A stretch of 64,000 nt of DNA from the NCBI GenBank assembly GCA_005784505.1, contig VCAZ01000111.1, forward strand, positions 850,537 to 914,536, given 5' to 3'. The stretch's first letter is position 1; the number at the start of each line of letters is the position of its first letter. Made by a program: the position numbers and the translations under genes. The notes beneath the pieces are model-generated. The model did no database searches and was not told where the DNA came from. It saw only the letters and a program-made list of their open reading frames with translations. Positions 22,747 to 32,960 of the stretch are shown here, one piece after another. The stretch comes from Bagarius yarrelli (taxonomy: Eukaryota > Chordata > Actinopteri > Siluriformes > Sisoridae).

Positions 22747-23370
22747 CGTGCAAGTGTATCTAGAAAAGTATAACAGACATAATAATAGTAGAAAACCATA
22801 ATAGACAATAATAATATTAATAATAATAGCATTAATATCAAATTTTAGAGGATAAAGGATGAGGAGGTAATACGTAATAGTAGTAGTATTAATAATAATA
22901 AATCACAAAGCTGGTTTGTGAAAATGATTATTTTTTTTATTATTAGAAATCAAACTGAAGAGCATTTAGCATTTTTGCAAAACCGATTATTTAGCCACTT
23001 GCTTGCCTTTGGGTGATTCATTATTCTATACCTCATGTGACCTATGTTCCTATTGACGTATTACATTTTTTCGTACTAATTACTCTATGATAAATCACGA
23101 AGAACTAAAAAAATCAATACAACAAATGAGCTAATGCAAGATTTACACATAATTCGAGGGCTGGATCATTTGTCAAGTCGTCTTTATTTATATACTGATC
23201 TTAACGCAAGGACAACACTCACTAAAACACTTAGTTAAGTGCTACGCAGATGTATCTGTAAGGTAAATGTCTCCAACTAAGCAAGCCAGAGGCAACAGCA
23301 GCAAGAAACCAAAACTCCATCAGTGACAAAATGGGAAAAAAATAAACCTTGGGAGAAATCAAGCTCCGTT
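22747..23370. other. AT-rich unique sequence with AAT clusters
   Basis: Degenerate AAT/ATT trinucleotide clusters lie at 22780-22905. Nothing else recognised. Confidence 0.4.
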
Positions 23371-23593
23371 GAGGGCAAGTGGTAGCCCAGTGGCTAAAGT
23401 TAAGGGCAAGTGATAGCCTAGTGGCTAAAGTGTTGGCCTGCTAACTGGAAGATTGTGGGTTAAAATTCCCAGTACAACTAAGTTACCACTGATGGGCCCT
23501 TAAGCAATGCCCTTAATCCCCAATTGCTCAGTTGTATGGATAAAACAAAGGTAGGTGGCTCCGGATAACGGCGTCTGCCAAACTTAAATGTAA
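23371..23593 (+). mobile_element. SINE-A copy with duplicated head
   Basis: The head occurs twice: GGGCAAGTGGTAGCCCAGTG at 23373 and GGGCAAGTGATAGCCTAGTG at 23403, each followed by GCTAAAGT. The second continues into AACTGGAAGATTGTGGG, AATTCCCAGTACAAC, AATTGCTCAGTTGTATGG and CCGGATAACGGCGTCTGCCA. Confidence 0.8.
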
Positions 23594-24068
23594 GTAGCAA
23601 GTCATCGCATAAAAATGCAAGCAAGGGCAAAAGAGTTTTCGATTGAAAATAAAAGAATTTCTAATGGCTGCCAATATACCTCTTCGAAGCAAGCTTGAGT
23701 GCATTACAACAGAGTTCTTTGCATTTGCATACCATTGACCTTTTGTTTAATCTTATTATCTATGGCTTAGGGACTGGAGAGATTTATATAAGCATGGATA
23801 TTAAAGTCGAGCAAGGTCTGTTCACCCTGGGTCTTCAGAACAGGCAAACAGTCATGATAAGCTATTATGGAGGGATTAGGCATGGTATTACAAAAAAACA
23901 TTAAAGTAAGCAGTCTGGATAAGATCGGTTCTCTATAATGTTTAAAGTACAATGAATTAAAATGAACATACCACTTTTATTTAACAAATGTTGTAAAAGG
24001 TGTCCCAAAATTTTAGATATTGATGAATCTTTATGTCTTTATGTAGATTTAAAACCTTAATCACAGGG
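23594..24068. other. Unique sequence
   Basis: No recognised feature. A possible Tc1-like terminus (GGTGTCCCAAAATTTTAGAT) at about 23999 is unsupported by a partner. Confidence 0.3.
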
Positions 24069-24198
24069 ATGGACGGGGGTTGCATTGGGGAAGGTGTTGG
24101 ACTGCTAATTGGAGGATCGGGGTTTAATACCCAGCACCAACAAGTTACCACCGCTGGACCTCTAAGCAAGACTCTAACCCCCAATTACTCAGTTGTGT
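24069..24198 (+). mobile_element. SINE-A copy lacking the 3' module
   Basis: GAAGGTGTTGGACTGCTAAT, GGATCGGGGTTTAATACCCA, CACCAACAAGTTACCACCGC and CCCCCAATTACTCAGTTGTG. The GCTCTGGATAAG tail module is absent. Confidence 0.75.
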
Positions 24199-24952
24199 TG
24201 TAACGTATTGCACTTTTATCAGTAACCACTTTATTATTTTTTCATAGTAGTATCAGTATTAGCATTGTTGCTGTACTGCGAAGACATCTATCCTCTAATC
24301 TTACTGATTACTTACTAATGTAAGTGATTGTAAGCTTAGAAAACAGGGAGACAAAACAGCCATCGTACATAATGACCGAGAGATGTACGAGTACCCGGTT
24401 GCCGGTTTTTGGCACCCTTTCTTAGCAATGCAACACGGGAAAAGCCGCTTAGTCATCATGTTTTGTCTCTGTGGTAAATAATAATACAGTAGGGAGGACA
24501 GTTTAGGAACACTGCACCCCTGGCTCACTGCCAGCCTTTAGGCATTTGATCACAAGGTGTTCTATTAGATTTTCTCCCCTCCCATTCTTTCCTAATGCCC
24601 TAATCATGATGTAGTAGAGCAAGTGAGAGTCCGTGAAGGTTCTGTGACGCCAAGCCAAGGTGTGTCATAAGTTATAATGCTGATAAATTGGAGCAGAAGA
24701 AAATAATTAGAATTGCTCTCGGCATGTGGCCTGGTCATTTACACGGTTCACTTTGACTTGTGCTTTGTTGTTTGTTTGGGTGTATGTGTATTGGGGAAGG
24801 TGGGTATATAACGAACAATGCTTTACAGACAAATACAGTACAAATACAGACAAACTGTCTTAACACAGTCAATTTTTTCGTTGAAATTTGCTGTTTGCTG
24901 GTAAAAAAATACTAAATGGCCACAATTAAATATACATATAGACCATCATATA
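24199..24952. other. Unique sequence with a possible conserved block
   Basis: 24555-24770 is of mixed composition with no repeat signature (ATCATGATGTAGTAG..., AAATAATTAGAATTG...). Candidate conserved non-coding element, unverified. Confidence 0.3.
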
Positions 24953-25136
24953 GGGAAGGGGAGCACAGTGGTTAAGGTGTTGGAATGCTATTTGGAAGAT
25001 CCGGGTTTGATTCCCAACACCACCAAGTTACCACTGCTGGACCCCTGAGCAAGGCCCCTTAATCCTCAATTGCTAAGTTGAGATAAATGTTAGTCAGTCT
25101 GGATAAGGGTGTCTACTAAATGCCGTAAATGTAAAT
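24953..25136 (+). mobile_element. SINE-A copy
   Basis: GGGAGCACAGTGGTTAAGGT-type head, GGGTTTGATTCCCAACACCA, CCCTGAGCAAGGCCCCTTAA and AGTCAGTCTGGATAAGGGTG, ending TGCCGTAAATGTAAA. Confidence 0.85.
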
Positions 25137-25589
25137 ATACAGCATCAGATCGGTATGTAACATCAGACGCCTTAAAAAAATTCTAAAACACACAGTTCAA
25201 GTCTCCTTTTTAAAGCAAACGGGTGAAAGACAATAACTCACTTTCACTCCTTTTGACTGGCTATTTTTTTCCCATAAAGCAATTTGTACTTCTCAGCTAA
25301 AAAGGATTCCTGTTTCTTTCGGTATTGTGGTAGCAGGAAATGTTATAACAGGCTTTACACTACCACATGCGGTCATCTCCACCAGTAATATCATGGTAGT
25401 CAAAGTCCATTGCTTTCCAATGAACAGAAGTCTGGTGAGATTTTATAGTTCCATTGGGCTTTCAGGGGCGGGCCAATGTAATGTGACACTTGAAGTAACA
25501 CAGAAACTATTTTTTAAAAGACTTTTCCTGGGATTTTTTTTGGGATTGCCTATGGACTATAAGATTTTTGGTATAAAGGGTTTTTATAC
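25137..25589. other. Unassigned sequence upstream of LINE remnant
   Basis: An open frame begins at 25327 and runs into the LINE-like segment, but its first 90 codons match nothing I recognise. They may be very decayed LINE sequence or a chance frame. Confidence 0.3.
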
Positions 25590-25960
25590 AGGGTATATAC
25601 CCAAGACTTCAACAAACAAATCCTGTCACCAAACAGGTTATGTTTGGACTATGGAGACTGAAGGCATCTTGAAGTACTGTTTTGCTCTGACAAACTGGGA
25701 TGTGTTTATGGTTGTGGCAATGAAGGAACTGACTGTTCTATCAGCATACAGGCTTATGCTGAATTTGTGTCTGGAAACATTACCTTCGTGTTAAAAACAT
25801 CGTACTAACCAAGTCAGAAAGTTCCAGAATCAGAAGCCCTGGAGGCACAGAAAGGTTCACCACATACTGTGTGCTCCATCTTTAGCATTGCAACCAGGCA
25901 GCGATACAGAGTAAAAAGCTGCAAATTACAGACTGACAGTAAATGACCAACTGGTTGGTT
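25590..25960 (+). pseudogene. LINE remnant: linker between endonuclease and reverse transcriptase
   Basis: The plus strand encodes ETEGILKYCFALTNWDVF, the pattern A-L-Q-D-C-F-x-x-T-D-W-D-x-F of fish L2/Rex1-type LINE ORF2 between the endonuclease and polymerase domains. After a frameshift near 25710 a second frame gives QAYAEFVSGNIT and then, after another break, NQKPW (family form NQKPW, start of the next conserved block). At least two frameshifts and a stop make it inactive. The 155-codon open frame at 25327-25794 is not a gene in its own right. Confidence 0.6.
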
Positions 25961-26084
25961 TCTACTCTACTGCTGATGCTGGGCGGATGTGGCAAAGCCT
26001 ACACTTTTAAAGAAAGGTAGAAAAAAATTAAGGTCTAAATTTCTAAGGTAAAAAATAGTGTAGATGGTGTAAGCAATGTAGATT

Positions 26085-26246
26085 TTTTAAGGGGCATTTT
26101 TGCCCTTATTGATAGGACAGAGGGATGAAATGGGAAAGATAGAGAGCGAGGTTGGTCTGGAGAGAACCAGAGCCAAAATCGAACCCGGGTCACAGGAGTA
26201 CATGTGGGTGCCAGCGCCTCTAACACACTACACCATGGCACCGGCC
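26085..26246 (-). mobile_element. SINE-C copy with 9-bp target duplication
   Basis: T-rich start, GGGGCATTTTTGCCCTTATT, GATAGGACAGAGGGATGAAA and, near the right end, AAATCGAACCCGGGTCACAG, whose reverse complement is a tRNA B box. ATGTAGATT flanks it on both sides (26076-26084, 26247-26255). Confidence 0.75.
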
Positions 26247-26312
26247 ATGTAGATTGTTATTTTAAAAATTACAAACTACACATCATTATATATATAAGGA
26301 AGTTGCCTTGTA

Positions 26313-26500
26313 GAAGTGGTAGCTCAGTGGTTAAGGTGTTGGACTGTTGATTGGAAGATCAGGGTTCGATTCCCAGCACCACCAATTGACACTGTTGGGC
26401 ACCTAAGCAAGGTCCTTAACCCCCAATTGCTCAGTTGTATAAATGAGATAAATGTAAATCGCTCTGGATTAGGACGTCTGCCAAATGTTGTAAATGTAAA
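26313..26500 (+). mobile_element. SINE-A copy, near consensus
   Basis: GAAGTGGTAGCTCAGTGGTT, GTTGGACTGTTGATTGGAAG, CAGGGTTCGATTCCCAGCAC, CCCCCAATTGCTCAGTTGTA, GATAAATGTAAATCGCTCTG and TCTGCCAAATGTTGTAAATG. Intact A and B boxes make this one of the best templates for the family here. Confidence 0.9.
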
Positions 26501-26885
26501 TGAAGGAAGTGGGCAGTGTGTTTTCTACAGTTTTGCTCTTTTTAAATAATTTTTTTTTAAAACAAGCAGAGTGCCATTATTTAATTAACCTACAACGAGA
26601 GGTAGGATAGTGACATGATCTTCTGGAATGCATGATGTAAACACAGTGGCAATAAACAACAGCACACAGTTCAATCTACTGGCAAAGAATTAAAAAAAAA
26701 AAATACTGCTGACAAACTGATTTATGGCCAGAAAATAGAGATATAGGGATATATGTGAAATCAAATAGTATAAAAAAATCACAGACTTTTAAATTAATTA
26801 TTCAAAATACTCAAATTTGTTTTTAATGTTCTCCACATGCTACTATGTCCTTCCAATAAACATAATGATTTCCTTCAAAAAACGA

Positions 26886-26886
<1 letters not shown>

Positions 26887-26941
<55 letters not shown>

Positions 26942-26957
26942 ATATATATATATATAA
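26887..26957 (+). repeat. (TA)n microsatellite
   Basis: About 70 bp of TA dinucleotide with two single-base interruptions, directly adjoining the 3' end of the reverse-oriented SINE-B. Confidence 0.95.
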
Positions 26958-26960
26958 ATA

Positions 26961-27135
26961 TTCAACTTCATTGTCATTGTGTAAGGTACGTGTACAGAGC
27001 CAATGAAATGCATTTTTCGCATATTCCATCTTAGTAAGTTGGGGGTCAGAGCGCAGGGTCAGCTATGATACAGCGCCCCTGGAGAAGGAAGGGTTAAGGG
27101 TCTTGCTCAAGGACCCAACAGTGGTTGACTTGCCG
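26961..27135 (-). mobile_element. SINE-B copy, reverse orientation
   Basis: The reverse complement gives ACTGTTGGGTCCTTGAGCAA, GACCCTTAACCCTTCC, GCGCTGTATCATAGCTGACC, CTGCGCTCTGACCCCCAACT and a 3' end TTTCATTGGCTCTGTAC ... CAATGACAATGAAGTTGAA. This copy shows the full SINE-B 3' end. Confidence 0.8.
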
Positions 27136-28740
27136 GTGGTAATGTATTCCCGAAATGTAGTTCAGCCATTGGTGTATCAGGGGGGTTCGGTCAGGGCCTT
27201 CAGCAAACTGTAAACCACATACACATGTAGAGTAAACACAGCCAACACATAGTGCCCAGAGTTGCAAGCTACAGAATGGCTTACAAAAAAGGCATATGGA
27301 CATTTCAGCATATGGACAACAGCATCTGGTGTAGTGACACCACTTTCATACCATGAAAAATTCCTGACAAATGCTGGCGGTAGCACTGGGTATGTAGTTA
27401 TACCCAGAGGGGGTGCTGCCACTAAACGTCAAAATTTGCCTGGCTGATCATACTTGGCACAAATCTGATGACGGTGACGTCTTTCAACAAACGGCGAGTG
27501 CTATCTGACCTTAATGATGCAGGAAATTCTATTTTAACCTTCAAAAAAAAAATTATAGGCTATGGCTATTAAACCTCACTAAAACCCCTAAACCCCTAAA
27601 TTCCAAAAAACGTCTGACTTGATTTCAATCTGTAATCCTAATAGTGCCTAACAGCCCTGCAAACCTATGAAAGGTTGTCCATTGGTCAGGAAGTGTGACT
27701 GGACACTTTGCAGCCATGTGAGTGTATGAATAGAGGAAGAGCTAAGTATTATGGATCGAGGCCAAGGCTCCCCACAGTGAAGCAGCAGTCGAGGTTCGAT
27801 ATCCTGCAGCACCTCAGTCACCGCCTCGCTGACACGCCACACAGTGTGAAAAGAGTGTGACAATTTCGATCAGGCTTATTCAAGCTGTTGCATTCCAGAC
27901 ATGTCAATTTGGCACAAAAGGAAAGTAAGTTTTCTATTGGGAAACGACTTCTTAGATAAATGTATAGAGAATCCTGGTTCATTGATTCATTCCATCTGTG
28001 TTACACTGCTTGGGATGTAGTTATGAATTCTCTAACAAAAACACAGTGGCAACATTTCGTTTTAAAGTATCGCATAAGGTTACTTGTGTGATAGAAGCGA
28101 AAAAAAAAAAATCTGTTAAAAGGGTTAATGTGAATAGCTGAAAACGGATTTGCCCATGTGACAAATTTGCGTTTTCGCTGCAATTGTTTTTCCAGTTCCG
28201 CCATAACAGCACGGCTGCTAGAGGCAAAAGGTGCGTCTGGACAGATGGATAAATGTCTTACTGCTTGGATAATTATTACTTACCCGGACGTTGCTAGTTG
28301 AAGTCCTGTCTTTATTATGCTTGCTTTATTGCTTACTCTAAATAAATTATGACATCACAAACATTAAACCCATGTGACTTGAACAACTTAATAGAAATGC
28401 ACCTAATCACCATTTGGTTTTTTTTTCTTCTCTTTTTTTGTGAACTAAATGATTTATGTTAGGACAGAAACCCGGCTAATGTAGCACATATTTTAGCAGA
28501 ACATTTCCGAAAGAATATTTGACTTATAATGATAAGTAATTAGCAAAGACATATAACAATCTAATTCTTTTCCGCAAGCACCAAATGGAAAGTTACAGGT
28601 TGTATAATAGAACCAAGGCGGTGTTAACTAAAAATAATGTAAATAAATAATTTGTATAATTGTCTTTAAAGGTTTGTTGCCTTTCCCAAAACAAACCTGA
28701 AAGCACAGGATCGTCTGCAATTCCATTTTAGCTTTAGCTG
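27136..28740. other. Unique sequence
   Basis: Several short open frames on both strands without motif; no repeat recognised. Confidence 0.35.
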
Positions 28741-29095
28741 TACCTGAAACAGGTCCTCGGCCTCTGTCAAACCTGTTCCACCGTAATAATTCCTCTGTGC
28801 ACCAAGTGAGCTCCATGAAGACATGGCTTGCCAGAGTTTGAATAGAGGAAGTCGAGCGGCTTGAAAAGAGCCTTGACCTCAACCTCACTGAACACCTATA
28901 GAATGAATTGGACCTTAGACTGTGCGGGATGCCTTCTTGCCCAGCATCAGTGACTCAAGTTAATATTGCTTTTGTGGATGACTGGGCAAAAATTCCCACA
29001 GCCAGGCTACAGAGTCTGGTGAAAAGTTTTCCTAGTAAACTGAGGGGTTGTTATATAACAGCAAAAGGTCAAACACATCCAGTCTTGTTTAAAAA
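28741..29095 (-). mobile_element. Tc1-related MITE fragment (copy T4)
   Basis: TGAGCTCCATGAAGACATGG, GAGCCTTGACCTCAACCTCA, CACTGAACACCTATAGAATG, CCCAGCATCAGTGACTCAAG and AAAATTCCCACAGCCAGGCT follow the internal order of the family (reverse of T1). Termini missing. Confidence 0.7.
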
Positions 29096-29252
29096 TATTA
29101 AAACGTCAAGGCTCATTTATTAGTTTTTGCTCTGCTCCTAAAACATACAGATTTGAGATTGGAATCTGATCTTAAATATCAGTTGCTATATTCTGATAGT
29201 AACATACAGATAAAATAACCAACTATAAAAGGCAAAATGTTGACCTGTCATC

Positions 29253-29691
29253 CAGGCCGACAGGTGGGCAGACAGATATCCCAGATGGGCAATTTTTTGG
29301 GGGTGGTTTGAGGAGATACTCTCTTAAAATTCCCAAAGAAATGATGGAATAGCAAAAATATTGTTGTACTAATATTCTTACAAAGACATATTATAGTAAG
29401 TCAGACGTCTGTTTCAGTTTACCAATAATTCTTGACAGACCGGCAAGCCGCCACTTAAGGCCAGTCAAAAATGGGAAACTGTTTGGTTTCGCGTTATAAT
29501 TGGTCGGGGGTTTATAAACCCCTTGTTCAAACTTCTCAACACATAACCTGTCTCAGATTGCTTTTATCAAATCCCAAATCCTACAAAAGAAAATAAAAAC
29601 GTATTGGTATACAGCTGTCTTTACCAAAGTTTAATTGGGTGGGCAAGACAGACATTTGGGTGGGCTCAGCCCAACCCCTGCCCATGCCCTG
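29253..29691. mobile_element. hAT-like DNA element, 439 bp
   Basis: It begins CAGGCCGACAGGTGGGCAGA and ends CCCAACCCCTGCCCATGCCCTG, giving CAG...CTG termini with imperfect inverted repeats. Flanks CTGTCATC (29245-29252) and ATGTCATC (29692-29699) agree at 7 of 8 positions, as expected for an aged 8-bp hAT target duplication. No transposase frame is visible. Confidence 0.55.
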
Positions 29692-30533
29692 ATGTCATCC
29701 TATGTTTATCTTCTAATTCCTAAAACAGTTATCTTCAGTACATTTGGTGATATAGTTTATATTCCAAATACATATGGTTATATAGTATAGTATATATCTT
29801 TATTGATGGCATTTCCTTTTATAAAATAAGCAAATATATTCACGTTTGAAAAGCCATATCAGGCTGCCAGATCAGATTTTTTTTTTCCAGCCCATTACAC
29901 ACCAGTTACACAGACACATCATTATGTATTGTTTTGCAGATTTGGCTTCGTATATTTCATTTTTATACTCTCTGAAAATCTTCAGTCATTTCTTAAGAGC
30001 CACAAAAGGTTGTCATAACAACTCCGGTCCAGTCTCGGTGGAGACGGCATTTTAATTTCTGTCGATCCACCAGGTTTTTGTCTATTTTTAGAAAGTGAAC
30101 AGATTTTCTACTAAAGTCAATCGTGTTGGTTCGTTCTTTTTAATACTGTCTGACTCTCTGATGGTTTTGCTAGACTTTTTTTTATTGATGTTGTTTCTAC
30201 AAAATTTGTCATCAAAACATATTTGAAACTGTGCCAAATAATGCAATAGTTTTCGTCTTCTTGTTGTTGTTTTTTTTTAGCTTTTCCTTAAATTAATATA
30301 TTACATTTAAATAAACACGTTAAAATGTAATTATTGAGTAAAGTGATAATAATTTTCAAAACATTCAATAACGTACATTCGATTTTAACACGTTTTATTC
30401 TTTCTGGGAGGCCAGAGTATCAAGTCATTCCCAAATAGTTTTTTTCTGATTTCTACAGATTTATGGCATGTGGGAGACGCCTTATATTTATCTCATTTTT
30501 TTATCCAACTGACAGGTATTCATACCTTAACAA
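29692..30533. other. Unique AT-rich sequence
   Basis: No recognisable feature. Confidence 0.35.
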
Positions 30534-30718
30534 CAAATTGCCCATAGGAGTGAGTGTAAGTGTGTGTGTGTGTGAGGCCCTCTGATGGACTGGCGACCTG
30601 TACTGTACCCCTCCTGCCTTTCGCCCTTTCAGAGACAGATGGGATAAACTCCAGCAGATCCCTGTGACCCTAAATTACGAAAATAAGCGGGTATAGAAGA
30701 TGACATAAATAAATAAAA
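30534..30718 (+). mobile_element. AFC-like SINE, 5'-truncated
   Basis: AAATTGCCCATAGGAGTGAG, a GT run, CTCTGATGGACTGGCGACCT, CAGCAGATCCCTGTGACCCT and AATAAGCGGGTATAGAAGAT, ending in (AATA)n. Confidence 0.8.
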
Positions 30719-30796
30719 CATAAACATGAACCTGAATCTGAAGCATAACAATACATGGACATCGCAACAACGCAAGACCGAGACAGACTGAAACAC

Positions 30797-30911
30797 AGGG
30801 GTAAGGGCCATGCTCAGGGGCCCAGCAGTGGTAAATTAGTGGTGCTGGAAATCAAACCCTGATCTTCCAATTAGCAGTCCAACACTTTAACTGCTGAGCT
30901 ACCACTTCCCT
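30797..30911 (-). mobile_element. SINE-A head and middle, reverse orientation
   Basis: The reverse complement gives GGAAGTGGTAGCTCAGCAGT, TTGGACTGCTAATTGGAAGA, TCAGGGTTTGATTTCCAGCA and CCTGAGCATGGCCCTTACCC. The 3' tail module is absent. Confidence 0.8.
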
Positions 30912-31613
30912 ACATATATGAAGCCTTTGAGATCAGGACATTTGCATTATTTGTTGGACAAAGAGAGTTTTAGGTTCTATTTCCTCTTTGGAAAAAACAC
31001 TCCTAGGTCTTAAAATAACTAATGAATCAAAATGTAATCATTAAAATAGATTTTCTTATCCACCTGTGCAAGTCTGTCCTCGAGCATGGTTTAACTAATT
31101 AACCACAAATGGTATGTTTACACATCCTAGTCCACAAAAACACAAAGCTGTGACTTTGAACCCTGTAATTAAAGAGCAAATCAGGCCAATAAAAGCAAAG
31201 AATATTACAAGAACCTGTAGACTAAAATGAGCCAGGTGAATTTTATGAATAAGAATATGGATAAATTCTACCCTAGTATTGTCTTCACCCTTTTTTTCTT
31301 ATTGCTTTATCAAGCAAGCTTATGAGGCAAAAACAAATGTGTTATCTTAGCACGTTCCTACGTATGAACAATTCGATAGGGTCCAATTAAGGGGTCAAAG
31401 TACAGCCTAATGAGGCAATTACAGACATAGAGAATAATGAGAACACTATAAAGGTTCTGAAATTTATGTTGCATAGAAAAAGGTGGCAATTTCTAATAAA
31501 TCATAAAAAATCGTAATAAATATGGTGCAGTTGGTAACAGACCAAAAACCTGGATGTGGTGGAGACAGAACTAGAAAAGAAAAGAAAAAAAGCAAGCAAT
31601 ATAACTGTAAGGT
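30912..31613. other. Unique AT-rich sequence
   Basis: No recognisable feature. Confidence 0.35.
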
Positions 31614-31880
31614 TTGGTTATAAGGTTGCCTTATGTGTTCCTGTCATGTGATTCCCTGGTCCATGTGTCTTCTTTCTCTTCGTTTTCAGTTCTGTCTTCT
31701 CATTGGTTTGTTTTGGTCATGTGTCCCTTTTTGTTAATATTTATAGTCCTTGTGTTTCCTGTTGTCTTTTGTCTTGGACTGTGGATGGTCCCTGTACCAC
31801 TGTACCACTATGGTGAGTCATGTTTGTTAGCAAGTTTGTTAGCATCAAGTCAACTTTAGGTTTTGTTGTGTTGCCATGCA
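31614..31880 (+). repeat. Unclassified interspersed repeat L, copy 2
   Basis: CTCATTGGTTTGTTTTGGTC, TATTTATAGTCCTTGTGTTT, CTTGGACTGTGGATGGTCCC and GTGAGTCATGTTTGTTAGCA parallel copy 1 at 5885-6190. An 81-codon open frame here is a by-product of the T-rich sequence. Confidence 0.45.
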
Positions 31881-32209
31881 TTTCTATTGATCAAATAAGG
31901 TTCTTCCTATATGCCTAGGTTATTGAAAATTTTTCAACTTTTCAACATCTATACATTGTCGCTTCATCATAGAGGTGACAATTGCTTTTTATCTCCAGAA
32001 TGAGTCTTTAATAGGATTCAGAAAGGAAGAATTCGGTAGAAGAAACACTATTATGACGTGAGGATGTGTTTTGATTTACTTGCATTAGTACTAAATGGTG
32101 GAAATTGGATATTTTTTTCTTTTTATCAAATAATACGCTTTATTTCAGGTGAAGTTTTCCATTGTTCTGGTCTTGTGGAATTTTCATGCCATTGATAGAG
32201 TAAGGTCCT

Positions 32210-32307
32210 GCTTTTCCCCCTTTCAGAGATGGCTGGGATAGACTTCAGCAGATCCCTGTGACTCCGAATTAGGGAATTAGGGCAAGTATAGTAGATGAAT
32301 GAATGAT
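32210..32307 (+). mobile_element. AFC-like SINE 3' end
   Basis: CAGAGATGGCTGGGATAGAC, CAGCAGATCCCTGTGACTCC and GGCAAGTATAGTAGATGAAT with an ATGA tail. Confidence 0.7.
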
Positions 32308-32960
32308 AGAGCTATTTTTAAATTTAATACAAGAATTTGAACTGAAAAGCACAACCACAAAAAATAACAAAAGTGTTCGTAAGGGTCATAAGCAACACAA
32401 CAGAGCGTACATTCATAAAGCGGAATATTGAGTGTAGGTCATATTTCTGCCATGGTTTTCTTTTTGAATTTTAGTGCAGCCCTATAAAAATCTGCTGACT
32501 TCACACTAGCCTTTTCAGCCCTAAAAATGCTATTTAGGGTATTTTTATTGCTGTTAAACGACAAAACGGTTCACATTTGCCCCAAAAAGGGTTAAAGAAG
32601 ATGTCTCTCATGCACTGTTGTAAAGGCAGATATCCGCCAGTGTCTTCTCAATCGGCAGTCTCAAGATGTTCGGCGCCACTCTAAATAACAAGCAGGTACA
32701 CAAAGTTCAAAATACCTGTATGCACATAAAGCACAGTTCTACTTGAACTCAGGTGATTTTTCCCCACTGAAGTAGTGTTGGGTGCCGACTGCAGGTTTCT
32801 AACAGAAGGTCTTGTTCCGGTTTCAATTGCCTGGTTTGATCTCAATGAGAAAGCAATTTGCCCTTGAACAGACCCACCTGCAAAAAGGGCTGCTGGAAGG
32901 ATTTTTAGTGTGAGCTGCTAAGCTATAGATACATCATTGGATGTGGATGTGGCAAACACT
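32308..32960. other. Unique sequence
   Basis: No recognisable feature. Confidence 0.35.

Noticed and set aside
25327..25794. 155-codon open frame, longest in the window
   Set aside because: Its last third matches a LINE linker region that continues in other frames; the first part has no signature, so it is not treated as a host gene.
26313..26400. tRNA gene
   Set aside because: A and B boxes belong to the SINE-A head; no foldable acceptor stem, and the same head recurs in all copies.
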